A stretch of DNA of 64,000 nt from Paraburkholderia sp. ZP32-5 (lineage in GTDB: Bacteria; Pseudomonadota; Gammaproteobacteria; Burkholderiales; Burkholderiaceae), in NCBI RefSeq assembly GCF_021390495.1, contig NZ_JAJEJP010000001.1, forward strand, positions 682,001 through 746,000, written 5' to 3'. The notes under the pieces were generated by a model. That model was not told the origin of the DNA. It did not search any database and worked only from the letters and a program-made list of their open reading frames with translations. Position 1 is the stretch's first letter. Each line of letters begins with the position of its first letter. Position numbers and translations under genes: made by a program. Shown in pieces: positions 46,602-56,436 of the stretch.

Positions 46602-46631
46602 CTTGAATTTGTCACCACCCGTCCATATAAT
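46602..46631 (+). promoter_or_regulatory. groESL promoter with overlapping housekeeping and heat-shock signatures
   Basis: A housekeeping-type promoter is TTGAAT (46603-46608), a 17-bp spacer, and TATAAT (46626-46631). A heat-shock sigma-32 type reading overlaps it, with CTTGAA (46602-46607) and CCATATAA (46623-46630). The -10 box abuts the CIRCE operator. Confidence 0.75.
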
Positions 46632-46657
46632 TAGCACTCGCTGCACGAGAGTGCTAA
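46631..46657 (+). promoter_or_regulatory. CIRCE operator (HrcA-binding site)
   Basis: TTAGCACTC (46631-46639), nine bases, then GAGTGCTAA (46649-46657): an exact match to the CIRCE consensus. HrcA bound here would block transcription start; GroEL in turn keeps HrcA active, giving feedback. It lies 72 bp before the groES start. Confidence 0.97.
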
Positions 46658-46729
46658 CAACATCGCCGGCTGGCCCAGCCAGCCGGGTTTTCCCAGCGTT
46701 CTTCAGTCTCAATCAAGAGAGGAGTATGT

Positions 46730-47020
46730 ATGAACCTTCGTCCTTTGCATGATCGCGTGATCGTCAAGCGTCTGGATCAAGAAACCAAGACCGCGTCGGG
46801 CATCGTGATCCCCGAAGCCGCGGCAGAAAAGCCGGATCAGGGCGAAATCCTCGCAGTCGGCCCGGGCAAGCGTGACGACAAGGGTGCGGCTATTGCGCTC
46901 GACGTGAAAGTCGGCGACCGCGTTCTGTTCGGCAAGTACGCAGGCCAGACCGTCAAGGTCGACGGCAACGAACTGCTCGTGATGCGCGAAGAAGACATCA
47001 TGGCCGTGGTGCAGAAGTAA
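46730..47020 (+). CDS. groS: Co-chaperonin GroES
   Basis: GroES (96 residues) caps the GroEL cavity as a heptamer during ATP-driven folding. It begins [20 protein letters not shown]. The mobile loop is [13 protein letters not shown], which contacts Gro[22 protein letters not shown] is the standard core. AGAGGAG precedes ATG 46730. It is transcribed with groEL from the CIRCE-controlled promoter; the genes are 54 bp apart. Confidence 0.99.
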   Translation: MNLRPLHDRVIVKRLDQETKTASGIVIPEAAAEKPDQGEILAVGPGKRDDKGAAIALDVKVGDRVLFGKYAGQTVKVDGNELLVMREEDIMAVVQK

Positions 47021-47071
47021 GCGCAACGCCGCTACTTTTCCCGGTCATATCCAAAGAATTCAAGGAGTTAG

Positions 47072-48715
<1,644 letters not shown>

Positions 48716-48810
48716 TTCCGCTCGGGTCTCGTGGTTCAGCCTCGTGGCTGGATCACACGATGAGGCCCGGTTGGATGTCCATCAGGGGAGTGCGCCGCAA
48801 CGCGCGCTTC

Positions 48811-48852
48811 CCAAAAGAAAAAACCCGCTTACAAGCGGGTTTTTTCTTTTGG
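48811..48852. terminator. Bidirectional terminator between groEL and cysC
   Basis: An inverted repeat with 20-bp arms (48811-48830 and 48833-48852) has a GC-rich core CCCGCTT / AAGCGGG. A-rich outer flanks become T-runs on both strands. It can end groEL transcripts on the + strand and the cysC operon on the - strand. Confidence 0.93.
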
Positions 48853-48873
48853 GGCCGATGATTCGAGAGCCAG

Positions 48874-49512
48874 TCAGTCGCCCGCTTCGTGAGTGGCGCG
48901 GTGCGCAGTGGTATCGAGACATTTGTCGCGCAGATAGCTGAAGATTTTCGCAACGCTTTCGGCGGGGCTCAACGTTCCGGTGTCGACGTGAAGCTCGGGA
49001 GCGCTCGGCGCTTCGTAGGGCGCCGACACACCGGTAAACGAACTGATTTCGCCCGTTCTCGCTTTCGCGTACAGCCCTTTCGGATCGCGGCTTGCGCAGG
49101 TGGCAAGCGACGCGGCCAGATAGGTCTCGATGAATTTGTCGTGGCCGATGATCTCGCGCGCCATCGCCCGGTCTTCGCGTATCGGCGAGATCAGCGCGGT
49201 GATCACGATCAGGCCGGCGTCGTTCATCAATTGCGCGACGTGCGCGACGCGGCGGATGTTTTCGCGCCGGTCTTCAGGTGCGAAACCGAGGTCGCTGGCA
49301 AGGCCGTGGCGGATGTTGTCGCCGTCGAGCACGTAGCACGCGTGGCCGAGCGCGATCAGTTGCTCCTCGAGCGCGAACGCGAGCGTCGATTTGCCGGAGC
49401 CAGACAGGCCGGTCAGCCAGATCGTGGCCGGCTTATGGTGAAACATGCGCATGCGATCCTGCACGGCGATCGTGCCGTGAAAGCGTTGCAGGAAGTTGGG
49501 CGGCTCTTTCAT
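48874..49512 (-). CDS. cysC: Adenylylsulfate (APS) kinase
   Basis: This 212-residue enzyme phosphorylates adenylylsulfate to PAPS, the universal sulfate donor. The P-loop is GLSGSGKST at residues 35-43. DGDNIRHGL binds APS, ALISPIREDR holds the family Ser, and YAKARTGEISSFTGVSAPYE follows. An N-terminal tail of about 28 residues precedes the core. AGGAG precedes the start at 49512; a longer in-frame extension overlaps the upstream gene and was rejected. It is a stand-alone kinase, not fused to a sulfurylase. The sulfotransferase gene ends 28 bp upstream, so the pair forms one operon in which this enzyme provides the sulfate donor. Confidence 0.93.
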   Translation of the reverse strand: MKEPPNFLQRFHGTIAVQDRMRMFHHKPATIWLTGLSGSGKSTLAFALEEQLIALGHACYVLDGDNIRHGLASDLGFAPEDRRENIRRVAHVAQLMNDAGLIVITALISPIREDRAMAREIIGHDKFIETYLAASLATCASRDPKGLYAKARTGEISSFTGVSAPYEAPSAPELHVDTGTLSPAESVAKIFSYLRDKCLDTTAHRATHEAGD

Positions 49513-49540
49513 GGGTGGATTCTCCTGACTCTCCTGACGC

Positions 49541-50752
49541 TTATTCACAATGCCAACCTTGCCGCCAGGCGCCGGCATTGTGCAGGCTTTCCGTGGAATT
49601 GGCGATCGCAACGTGAAAGCCCTCCGGAATGCCTTCGGGCAGCGGAATCGAAAATCCGCTGTTCGACGTAGGATAACCGGCGCCGGCGACATCCGGGCGA
49701 TGCTCGCCGCTCCAGCCGGTCGCGACGGTCTGCGCGCCGACCCGGACCTCGAGCGCGACGCGTTGCTCGGGCCGGCTGAGATTGACGGCCCAGCCGTACA
49801 CGACGCCGTTTTGTATCGTGTCGACGAAACCATCGAACAGGTCGACCGGCGGACACCGCTGGCTTTGCGCGAATTCCAGATAGGTGTCGATCGGCGCGAG
49901 ATCGAAGCGGTCGATTACCTCGTGGACTTTCGTGAGGAAAGAGCCATCGAAGCCGAAAACCGGCGAAGTATAGACATGCGGATTATCGAGCTTATTTATT
50001 TCCGCCTGAATGACCTGAACCAGTTCAAGTGCATTTGAAAACACACTGCCGGTTTGCTCGGAATAGCTTTCGACTATGCGGGTTGCGTCATTGAAGATTT
50101 GGTAATCGAAACTGTTGTCGTCGATAAACCTTTGCTTCGCCGCTTCGCTCAGATGACTCTTTCCTTTCGGCGAGCCATTGGTCCTGTTGGTTTCGAAATA
50201 GAACGGTAATTTAAAGCCGTTCGTGCCGCAAAGCCGCAGCAGAAATTCGCTCATGTTCTCGCAAACGCCGACTGTGCCAATCTGCTCATGCAGATGAGTT
50301 TGCGCAATCGCGAGACTCGCTTCATTCACCGTGGCTTCGCCGCTCAGCATCTGGACGAACAGATTCCTGCCGCCGAGCGATTCGCCGACCCATTCGTCGA
50401 GCGACAGTACCCCTTGCTGCGCGAGCGCTTCGGGCGTCGACACGCTGACGCCCCGGTTGACTTCACCATTCTTGCCGCTCGCGGCATACCAGTAGTGCGA
50501 GATCTGACGCGCGAGCGGATCGCGCACCATCGTGCAATAGCTGAGCGGATGTTTGAGCGTGCGATGAATGCCGTATGGCTGATGCCCGCCGCCAACGCGG
50601 GTGGCCAGCAGCTTCGCGCGGCAGTGTTCCCAGCCAGCCTGATCCCAGACGAAGCTGATGAATTGGTCTTTACCTTTATTCAAATCAAAGAACGAAATAA
50701 CGGTCGAACCGCCGCATTTCGGTAGATGGATGAAGAAAACAGGAAAAGACAT
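49541..50752 (-). CDS. PAPS-dependent sulfotransferase with C-terminal accessory domain
   Basis: The protein has 403 residues. The N-terminal FFIHLPKCGGSTVISFF holds the 5'-phosphosulfate loop. MVRDPLARQISHYW near residue 75 is the 3'-phosphate site. Both are typical of carbohydrate sulfotransferases of the heparan/chondroitin class. From about residue 315 a small beta-sandwich (VYGWAVNLSRPEQRVALEVR, then GFSIPLPEGI) resembles an accessory domain often attached to bacterial glycosyl- and sulfotransferases. The enzyme most likely sulfates a surface glycan. The acceptor is unknown. It is the first gene of the operon with cysC. There is no signal peptide, so it acts in the cytoplasm on lipid-linked or nucleotide-linked glycan. 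Confidence 0.85.
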   Translation of the reverse strand: MSFPVFFIHLPKCGGSTVISFFDLNKGKDQFISFVWDQAGWEHCRAKLLATRVGGGHQPYGIHRTLKHPLSYCTMVRDPLARQISHYWYAASGKNGEVNRGVSVSTPEALAQQGVLSLDEWVGESLGGRNLFVQMLSGEATVNEASLAIAQTHLHEQIGTVGVCENMSEFLLRLCGTNGFKLPFYFETNRTNGSPKGKSHLSEAAKQRFIDDNSFDYQIFNDATRIVESYSEQTGSVFSNALELVQVIQAEINKLDNPHVYTSPVFGFDGSFLTKVHEVIDRFDLAPIDTYLEFAQSQRCPPVDLFDGFVDTIQNGVVYGWAVNLSRPEQRVALEVRVGAQTVATGWSGEHRPDVAGAGYPTSNSGFSIPLPEGIPEGFHVAIANSTESLHNAGAWRQGWHCE

Positions 50753-51077
50753 ATGGGGTCATATGACAGTTTTGTGATTCGTAAAGTCTAGCCTGATGGG
50801 GGCGGCATCGTTGTAACGTTTAATTACGCCATACAACATCCGGTTACGCGATTCAAGATGAATTTTATGTTGTCATGCGAAATAGAATTAATAAACTACT
50901 TGCCCCATAAGGGACTCGTTGCAGCATTAACCGTATTAATCGATGCCAATCGATGCAATTCGGATTTAATGCGTGGAAAAATTTCCGGCTATCGCAAAAG
51001 ACAGGTTCCAGAAACGGAAAAACCCGCGTAAATGCGGGTTTCCGGTATCGACTGGCCGCGTAACGCGGCTCGGGACT
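50753..51077. other. AT-rich region upstream of the sulfotransferase operon
   Basis: A 325-bp region that is clearly AT-rich from 50760 to 50990. ACAACAT (about 50827) and ATGTTGT (about 50870) form a loose dyad. It should hold the sulfotransferase promoter and the thiD terminator. No gene is supported. Confidence 0.5.
51014..51043 (-). terminator. Terminator after thiD
   Basis: AACCCGC (51021-51027) pairs with GCGGGTT (51034-51040) over a 6-base loop. Read on the minus strand the stem is followed by a run of five T residues. It lies just beyond the thiD stop. Confidence 0.65.
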
Positions 51078-51941
51078 TTAGTGCCGCGCTTCGCCCGGGG
51101 CCGCGCCCTGACCGGGAGCGGGCGGCGTTTCTTCGTCCTCGCTGCTGCGCGCCCAGAAGAAGCGGTCGGGCATATAGGCGCCCATGCCGGGCCGAAATGC
51201 ATTGCGGATCGCCTGGTACAGATATTCCTGCCCTTCGCGCACCGCTTCCGCGGGTTCCTGACCATTGGCCAGCAAGGCGGCGATCGCCGAGCCGAGCGTG
51301 TCGGTGATGCCCGACAGCCGCTGGCTGCCACGGTCCCACATGTCCTGGCGCAACTGGCCATCTTCGCTGAACAGCGTATTGACGAGCCGGTGCGTGCCCG
51401 TCTCCGTCGACAAGATGTACTCGCAACCCTGCGACAGCAGGTGCGAGATCGCCGCGTCGAGACTCGGCGCTTCGGCGTCGCCATCAGGCTGCGCCAGCGC
51501 GAGCAACGTGGATGAATCGGCGACCAGCAGCGTGGTTTGCGGCGCGAGCAGATCGGCGATCGCTTCGCGCAGTTCGTCGGCGGCCAGCACGTGCTCGTCG
51601 TCGAGCGTGAAGTCGGGGGCGAGAATCAGCGGGACGTCGTCGTAATCGGCGACCACTTCCGCGATCGCGCTCACCACTTCCGCGCGCGTGCACGCGCCGA
51701 CTTTGAACGCGGCGACCGGCATGTCTTCGAGCAGCATGCGCGCCTGGGTCGCGACGACTTCCGGATCGAGCCCGGTGACTTCATCGCAGTTGGCCGAGTC
51801 GCGCACGGTGTAGCCGGTGAGCACGGAGACGCCGTGGCAGCCCATGCTGGCAAGAGTCATCAGGTCGGCTTGCAGGCCGGAGCCGCCAGTGGGATCGGAA
51901 AGGCCGAAGGTGAGGACGATCGGAGGCGTGTCGCTGGGCAT
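51078..51941 (-). CDS. thiD: Hydroxymethylpyrimidine / phosphomethylpyrimidine kinase
   Basis: This 287-residue ribokinase-fold enzyme phosphorylates HMP and HMP-phosphate in thiamine synthesis and salvage. FGLSDPTGGSGLQADLMTL is the substrate-binding start (the family usually has AGSDSSGGAGIQAD). GCHGVSVLTGYTVRDSA follows, then GSAIAALLANGQ near 228-240, the position of the usual GTGC..SAIAA catalytic loop. Here that loop reads ITDTLGSAIAALL, with Thr-Leu-Gly-Ser in place of GTGCT. The C-terminal tail after residue 255 is disordered. The start at 51941 gives the expected N-terminus. It is divergent from rubredoxin. Confidence 0.85.
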   Translation of the reverse strand: MPSDTPPIVLTFGLSDPTGGSGLQADLMTLASMGCHGVSVLTGYTVRDSANCDEVTGLDPEVVATQARMLLEDMPVAAFKVGACTRAEVVSAIAEVVADYDDVPLILAPDFTLDDEHVLAADELREAIADLLAPQTTLLVADSSTLLALAQPDGDAEAPSLDAAISHLLSQGCEYILSTETGTHRLVNTLFSEDGQLRQDMWDRGSQRLSGITDTLGSAIAALLANGQEPAEAVREGQEYLYQAIRNAFRPGMGAYMPDRFFWARSSEDEETPPAPGQGAAPGEARH

Positions 51942-52285
51942 GAAATGGATAGAAGGAAGCGGGATTTCTGGCGCGCACTGCGCGAATTGGCTCAATTATG
52001 CGGCCTAAACCTCGCTGGAGGCCGTTTTTTCGCACGCCCCGGCCCGCGACGGCACGAGCACACCACGTCGCCGCGAGGAGCCCACGGATCGATCGCCGGG
52101 ACGTCGGCAGCATCGCGCGGCGTTAGGCCGCAACGGCTGCCGGGCCGCTCCCAGCCGCTTGCCGACGAGCCCGCCAGCAGGCCGGCGCACGCTACGATTG
52201 CGCGTTTCCGATTGCTAGGCATGGGGGCGGCAACACGGTACCATCATGGCTCCCGTTTCCACGGACTCAACGACGCGACACAAGA
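51942..52285. other. Divergent region between thiD and rubredoxin
   Basis: A 344-bp spacer with no gene and no dyad I would defend. It should carry both promoters. Confidence 0.45.
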
Positions 52286-52456
52286 ATGGAATATCAAAGC
52301 TGGATGTGCCTGATTTGCGGCTGGATTTACGACGAGGAAGCCGGCCTGCCGGACGAAGGCATTTTGCCGGGCACGCGCTGGGAAGACGTGCCCATCAACT
52401 GGACCTGTCCGGAGTGCGGGGCGCGCAAGGAAGATTTCGAGATGGTCCAGATCTGA
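52286..52456 (+). CDS. rubA: Rubredoxin
   Basis: This 56-residue electron carrier has one iron bound by Cys8, Cys11, Cys41 and Cys44 (MCLICGWIYDE and WTCPECGARKEDFE). The conserved GWIYDEEAGLPDEGILPGTR core is typical. It passes electrons in oxidative-stress or alkane-hydroxylase chains; the true partner is not evident here. It is too short for most automated cut-offs. In related Burkholderiales this gene stands just before the Pil-Chp type IV pilus control genes. Here it is followed by 500 bp of non-coding DNA and the FimL-like gene. Confidence 0.95.
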   Translation: MEYQSWMCLICGWIYDEEAGLPDEGILPGTRWEDVPINWTCPECGARKEDFEMVQI

Positions 52457-52957
52457 AGTCTGGCAAGCGGTCGGTAACGGGCGGCTAGTTTTTCCGAGGG
52501 CTTGTCTGCTGGATCGTTCCGGTGCTTGCCTGCATCGGCGGCTCGATGGTCGGGGCACGGCGCCGGAAGTAGGTCACACCGGCTTGCGCGGCACGGCGTC
52601 TGCTAGCAGCGCGAAAGCGTCTCGTGCGAGGTTGCTTCGAGCATCATCGCTTGCCGGGAGGCGGCACACTCAAGCGAGCCCACCGACACAGTCTCTCAAA
52701 GGCTGGTCTCGCAAGGGCCGATCCGGCAGGGCGTGCCGAAGAGATCGTTCACGACAAGGCGCGGTGCCAGTCCGCCGCGCAACTGCTTGATCCGCCGGCA
52801 CGCCCGGCATTCAGTCTCACCGCGTCGGCACGCCATATTGCCGCGCGCGTTGTGTCGCAACAGTAGTCTGTCATTGTTCTGTCGCCGGTTCGCACGTTGC
52901 CGTGGAACTCTGCATACGGCGCGAAGCGACGACCCGCCAGCTTCATGTTGCCTGCCC
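52457..52957. other. Intergenic region where pilG/pilH-type genes might be expected
   Basis: A 501-bp stretch after rubredoxin. Short open frames occur on both strands but none shows a receiver domain, ribosome-binding site or other recognisable feature. I see no intact gene. Confidence 0.45.
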
Positions 52958-54379
52958 ATGAGCACTCGATCCACTGCACCCGTTTCCTTCGACGCCCTGC
53001 CCAATCCGCGCGGCGGTGCGGTCCGTCCCGCGGAACTCGCGCTTGCCGAGGCAACGCTCGCGTTCGAGCAGCGCCGCGAAACTGGCGCGGCGCTGTTGCG
53101 CGCATCGCACGCGCTGCGTACGGCCGGGTGGCTCAGCGCGCAGCGTTTCGCCGACGCGCTCGTACGTCTGTCGCCGCTCGCAAGCGGCGAGCCGGGCGAG
53201 GCGGAAGGCGCGCGGCCGGTATTCGGCGCGGCGCTGGGCGATTTCCGCGCGGCGCTCGAGCGTCACAATCTGCGCGAGCTGTGCTGCTCGCCGGCGCTGT
53301 TCAATCACTACAGCGCGTTGTGCGCGCAACTGGCCGAGCACATGTCGGGTTCCACGGTCGCATTCGAAGACCTCGCATTGTGCTCACGGCCGGTGCCGCC
53401 GACTTCGCTGCACGCACAATCCGCCGATCAGCTCGCGCATCTGCGGGCACGCTACGAGCGCGCGCTGTTGCCGGTGCTGCGCTCGCAGGCCGGTACCGGC
53501 AGCGCGGTCGCGCTCGCGGTCACCAATGCCGCGCTCGATGAACTCGACACCGTTTTCGCCGAACTCGCCGGTCCCGATCCCTATGACTTCTGGCGGCTCG
53601 CGCGGGCCTGTGCGAAAGCGCTGCGCACCGGCGGCCACGCGCTTCGCGAAACCGACGCGCGGCGTTTCTATGCGCGCTGCAACCTCGCGCTCGCCGATCA
53701 CGCGCGCGGTATCGAGCGGGCGCCGCGCTCGCTGGTGCGCGCGACGCTCGCGCTGTTGTGGCGCGACTACGCGTTGTTCGGCGCGGCCGCGGAAGATGCC
53801 GAGCAGGTCGAGCTGCTGCACGACTACGGGCTGACCGTCGACTGGCACGTCGCCGGCTCGCAGCCGTCGGAAATGCTGTGGGAGGCGGGCGCGCGCGACG
53901 CGCAGTCGTCTGGCGGCGGCCTCAGCACGCTGACTCGCGATCTCGGCGTGCTGACCGTCAACGCGCATGCGTACGAAGATTTCCTGCAGACCGCCGACGC
54001 GTCGATCGAGGCGCTTGCCGCGCACGCCCGCGCGGCGAATCAACCGGAAAAAGCCGATCCGAGCGAGGCGCTGCAGGCGGGCGACGCCGCCTACCGGCTC
54101 GGCGCGGCGGCCTGCGCGCTCGGCCTCGGCCATGTGGCGCTGCTCGCCGATGCGCTCGGGCTGGCGTGGCGGCGGCGCGCGCATGCCGGGGTCTCGACGC
54201 CGGCGGTGCGCGCTCACGTGATCGTCAGCGCGCCGGCGGCGGATACGCTCGAACAGGCGGCCGAAGCATTGCGCGCGACGCTGCACAAAGTCGCCGCGGG
54301 TGTCGGGCCGGCCGCCGCCAGCCACACGCAGGCGGCCCTCGCCGCGCTTACGCACGCGATCGAGCAGGGCAGCGCGTGA
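52958..54379 (+). CDS. FimL/ChpA-N-terminal-like helical protein
   Basis: This 473-residue protein is almost all helical and Ala/Leu/Arg-rich, with no signal peptide. The first region, with FEQRRETGAALLRASHALRT and LSAQRFADALVRLSPLA, resembles the degenerate phosphotransfer-like start of ChpA/PilL and of FimL. These act with the Pil-Chp system to tune cAMP and twitching motility in Pseudomonas. No active phosphotransfer His motif, kinase domain or receiver is present. Its position between rubredoxin and yqgE supports the idea, because Pil-Chp genes occupy this site in relatives such as Ralstonia. ATG 52958 gives a clean N-terminus; the upstream extension is spurious. The assignment is moderate. 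Confidence 0.6.
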   Translation: MSTRSTAPVSFDALPNPRGGAVRPAELALAEATLAFEQRRETGAALLRASHALRTAGWLSAQRFADALVRLSPLASGEPGEAEGARPVFGAALGDFRAALERHNLRELCCSPALFNHYSALCAQLAEHMSGSTVAFEDLALCSRPVPPTSLHAQSADQLAHLRARYERALLPVLRSQAGTGSAVALAVTNAALDELDTVFAELAGPDPYDFWRLARACAKALRTGGHALRETDARRFYARCNLALADHARGIERAPRSLVRATLALLWRDYALFGAAAEDAEQVELLHDYGLTVDWHVAGSQPSEMLWEAGARDAQSSGGGLSTLTRDLGVLTVNAHAYEDFLQTADASIEALAAHARAANQPEKADPSEALQAGDAAYRLGAAACALGLGHVALLADALGLAWRRRAHAGVSTPAVRAHVIVSAPAADTLEQAAEALRATLHKVAAGVGPAAASHTQAALAALTHAIEQGSA

Positions 54380-54749
54380 AGCGGGCAACGCGTCATCGCG
54401 TTGCTTTGATTCATATCGTTCCAGATGACGCGGCCAGCTCCGTCACGAATTCATCACGATAAGACACAATCGCGCCGTTTATTGCACGAGCTGCACGATC
54501 CGTGCGACCCGCACTGCCTACGGCACGCATGCCGCTCCGCCCTGCCGCGCACCGCCTGATCGCCGCATGACGCGGCCGTCGCGCGTGATAGAGTGCAACT
54601 TGATCCGGCGTCGATGGCGCGCGGCGCATTTGGCCAACCCGGTGGCCGAACGCGGTCGCCAACCCGGTAGCCAAACGCGATGGCGAAACGCAGCGTGGCG
54701 CCACGCTCAAAGCCCGCCATCCCGCATCGTCTTTGCTAAAATCCCAACT
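54380..54749. other. Intergenic region before yqgE
   Basis: A 370-bp spacer without a gene. TTGCTAAAAT near 54733-54742 is AT-rich just before the yqgE start and may be part of a promoter. Nothing else stands out. Confidence 0.45.
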
Positions 54750-55328
54750 ATGTCCAAGAGTTCCGATCGCATCAATCTGACCAACCAGTTCCTGATCGCC
54801 ATGCCCAACATGGCGGATCCGACGTTTTCAGGAACGGTGGTCTACCTTTGCGATCACAGTGAGCGCGGCGCGCTCGGCCTCGTGATCAACCGGCCGACCG
54901 ATATCGACCTGCAAGCGCTCTTCAATCGCATCGATCTGAAGCTCGAGATCGAACCCCTCCTTCATGTTCCCGTGTACTTCGGCGGCCCGGTACAAACCGA
55001 GCGCGGTTTCGTGCTGCACGATCCGAAAGGCGGCAGCGCGTATACGTCGTCGATGTCGGTGCCCGGCGGGCTCGAAATGACCACCTCGAAAGACGTGCTC
55101 GAAGCGGTCGCGAGCGGCACCGGCCCGGAACGTTTCCTGCTCACGCTCGGCCACGCAGGCTGGGGTGCCGGCCAGCTCGAGGACGAAATCTCGAAGAACG
55201 GCTGGCTGACGGTCGAGGCCGATCCGAAGATCGTCTTCGACGTACCCGCCGAAGAGCGTCTCGAAGCGGCGCTCGCGCTGCTCGGCATTTCGCTGTCGAT
55301 GCTGTCGGGCGAGGCTGGGCACGCATGA
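54750..55328 (+). CDS. yqgE: YqgE family protein (UPF0301)
   Basis: This 192-residue protein of a widespread but uncharacterised family begins [39 protein letters not shown] and [15 protein letters not shown] are the family hallmarks. Its stop overlaps the ruvX start by four bases, and this yqgE-ruvX pairing is conserved across proteobacteria. Function is unknown. ATG 54750 gives the standard N-terminus; a longer frame upstream is not supported. Confidence 0.95.
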   Translation: MSKSSDRINLTNQFLIAMPNMADPTFSGTVVYLCDHSERGALGLVINRPTDIDLQALFNRIDLKLEIEPLLHVPVYFGGPVQTERGFVLHDPKGGSAYTSSMSVPGGLEMTTSKDVLEAVASGTGPERFLLTLGHAGWGAGQLEDEISKNGWLTVEADPKIVFDVPAEERLEAALALLGISLSMLSGEAGHA

Positions 55329-55765
55329 GCCTGCCCGCCGGACGTGAGGCGACGCTGCTTGCGTTCGACTATGGCAAAAAACGCATCGGCGTGGCGGTCG
55401 GCAATTCGCTGACGCGTCGCGCGCAGCCGCTCGTCATCGTGCAGAACCTCAGCAAGGATTACTGCTTCGACGCGGTCGGCAAGCTGATCACCGAATGGAA
55501 GCCCGACGCGCTGGTGGTCGGCCTGCCGATGCATCCGGACGGCGCCCCGCACGAACGCACCCAGCTCGCGAAGCGCTTCGGCAATCAGCTGAACGGCCGC
55601 TTCAGGCTACCGGTCACATGGGTCGACGAGCGCTACTCGTCGGTCGAGGCCGAGGCACAAATTCGCGAAGGCAACGGCCGCGCCGACATGCTCGACGCCG
55701 AGGCCGCCCGCATCATCCTCCAGCAATATCTAGACGGACTTTCCGACGATCATGAGTTCCATTGA
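55325..55765 (+). CDS. ruvX: RuvX/YqgF RNase H-fold nuclease
   Basis: This 146-residue putative Holliday-junction resolvase acts in pre-16S rRNA processing in E. coli. [18 protein letters not shown] holds the first catalytic Asp. [16 protein letters not shown] and [13 protein letters not shown] carry further conserved acidic and Ser residues. It overlaps yqgE by ATGA and pyrR by 14 bp, so it is translationally linked in the yqgE-ruvX-pyrR run. Confidence 0.95.
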   Translation: MSLPAGREATLLAFDYGKKRIGVAVGNSLTRRAQPLVIVQNLSKDYCFDAVGKLITEWKPDALVVGLPMHPDGAPHERTQLAKRFGNQLNGRFRLPVTWVDERYSSVEAEAQIREGNGRADMLDAEAARIILQQYLDGLSDDHEFH

Positions 55766-56291
55766 CGCCGAAGCGCTTTATCGCGCGTTGCTCGACCAGA
55801 TTCGCGCGGCGTATGGCGACCGGCTCGCCGCTACGCCAGGTAGTGCCGATGCGGTGGTGCTGGCCGGTATCCATAGCGGCGGCGCATGGCTCGCCGAGCG
55901 GCTCGCGCGCGATCTGAAGCTGCCGAGCTTCGGCGTGGTCAACGTCGCATTGCATCGGGACGACTACGCGAAGAAGGGGCTGCACGCGCAGGCCAGCCCG
56001 ACCTCGCTGCCGTTCGCGGTCGACGGCAGCCGCATCGTGCTGGTCGACGACGTGCTGTACACCGGCCGCACGATCCGCGCGGCGCTCAACGAGCTGTACG
56101 ACTATGGCCGGCCGGCGTCGGTCGAACTCGCGGTGCTCGCCGATCGCGGCGGGCGCGAGCTGCCAGTGGCGGCGCGCTTCGTCGGCGGCACGGTGGATGT
56201 GCCCACGAACGCGACGCTCGTGCTGGCGCGTGAAGACGGTAGCGCCGGCGCTCAGCGGTTTTCTTTTCACACTGAAGCGCGCGTCGATTGA
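55752..56291 (+). CDS. pyrR: PyrR bifunctional regulator / uracil phosphoribosyltransferase
   Basis: This 179-residue type I phosphoribosyltransferase has the PRPP-binding loop [20 protein letters not shown] near residues 95-115. [19 protein letters not shown] lies near 36-54. In Gram-positive bacteria PyrR binds pyr mRNA. In many proteobacteria it sits with pyrB and pyrC but its regulatory role is less clear. I see no clear anti-terminator/terminator pair in the 145 bp between pyrR and pyrB. The gene overlaps ruvX. Confidence 0.93.
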   Translation: MSSIDAEALYRALLDQIRAAYGDRLAATPGSADAVVLAGIHSGGAWLAERLARDLKLPSFGVVNVALHRDDYAKKGLHAQASPTSLPFAVDGSRIVLVDDVLYTGRTIRAALNELYDYGRPASVELAVLADRGGRELPVAARFVGGTVDVPTNATLVLAREDGSAGAQRFSFHTEARVD

Positions 56292-56436
56292 AAGTCGCGC
56301 GCCGCCCGCACGTTATCGGTGCGGTCAGCACGCAGGCTCCCGCGAAGTCGTTTCGGATCGTCGTCACCCGCATCGCCGCGCGGCCCTGCGCCGCGACACC
56401 GATCAAGTTGAAGCCCGTATTTGAAGCAGGTACACC

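Larger units (their letters stand above)
46293..46729. other. groESL upstream region
   Basis: A 437-bp region without a gene, containing the groES promoter and CIRCE operator at its right end. The left 300 bp show nothing I can support. Confidence 0.6.

Noticed and set aside
52484..52866. Small open frames after rubredoxin tested as possible pilG remnants
   Set aside because: No receiver-domain Asp or Lys motif in any frame.
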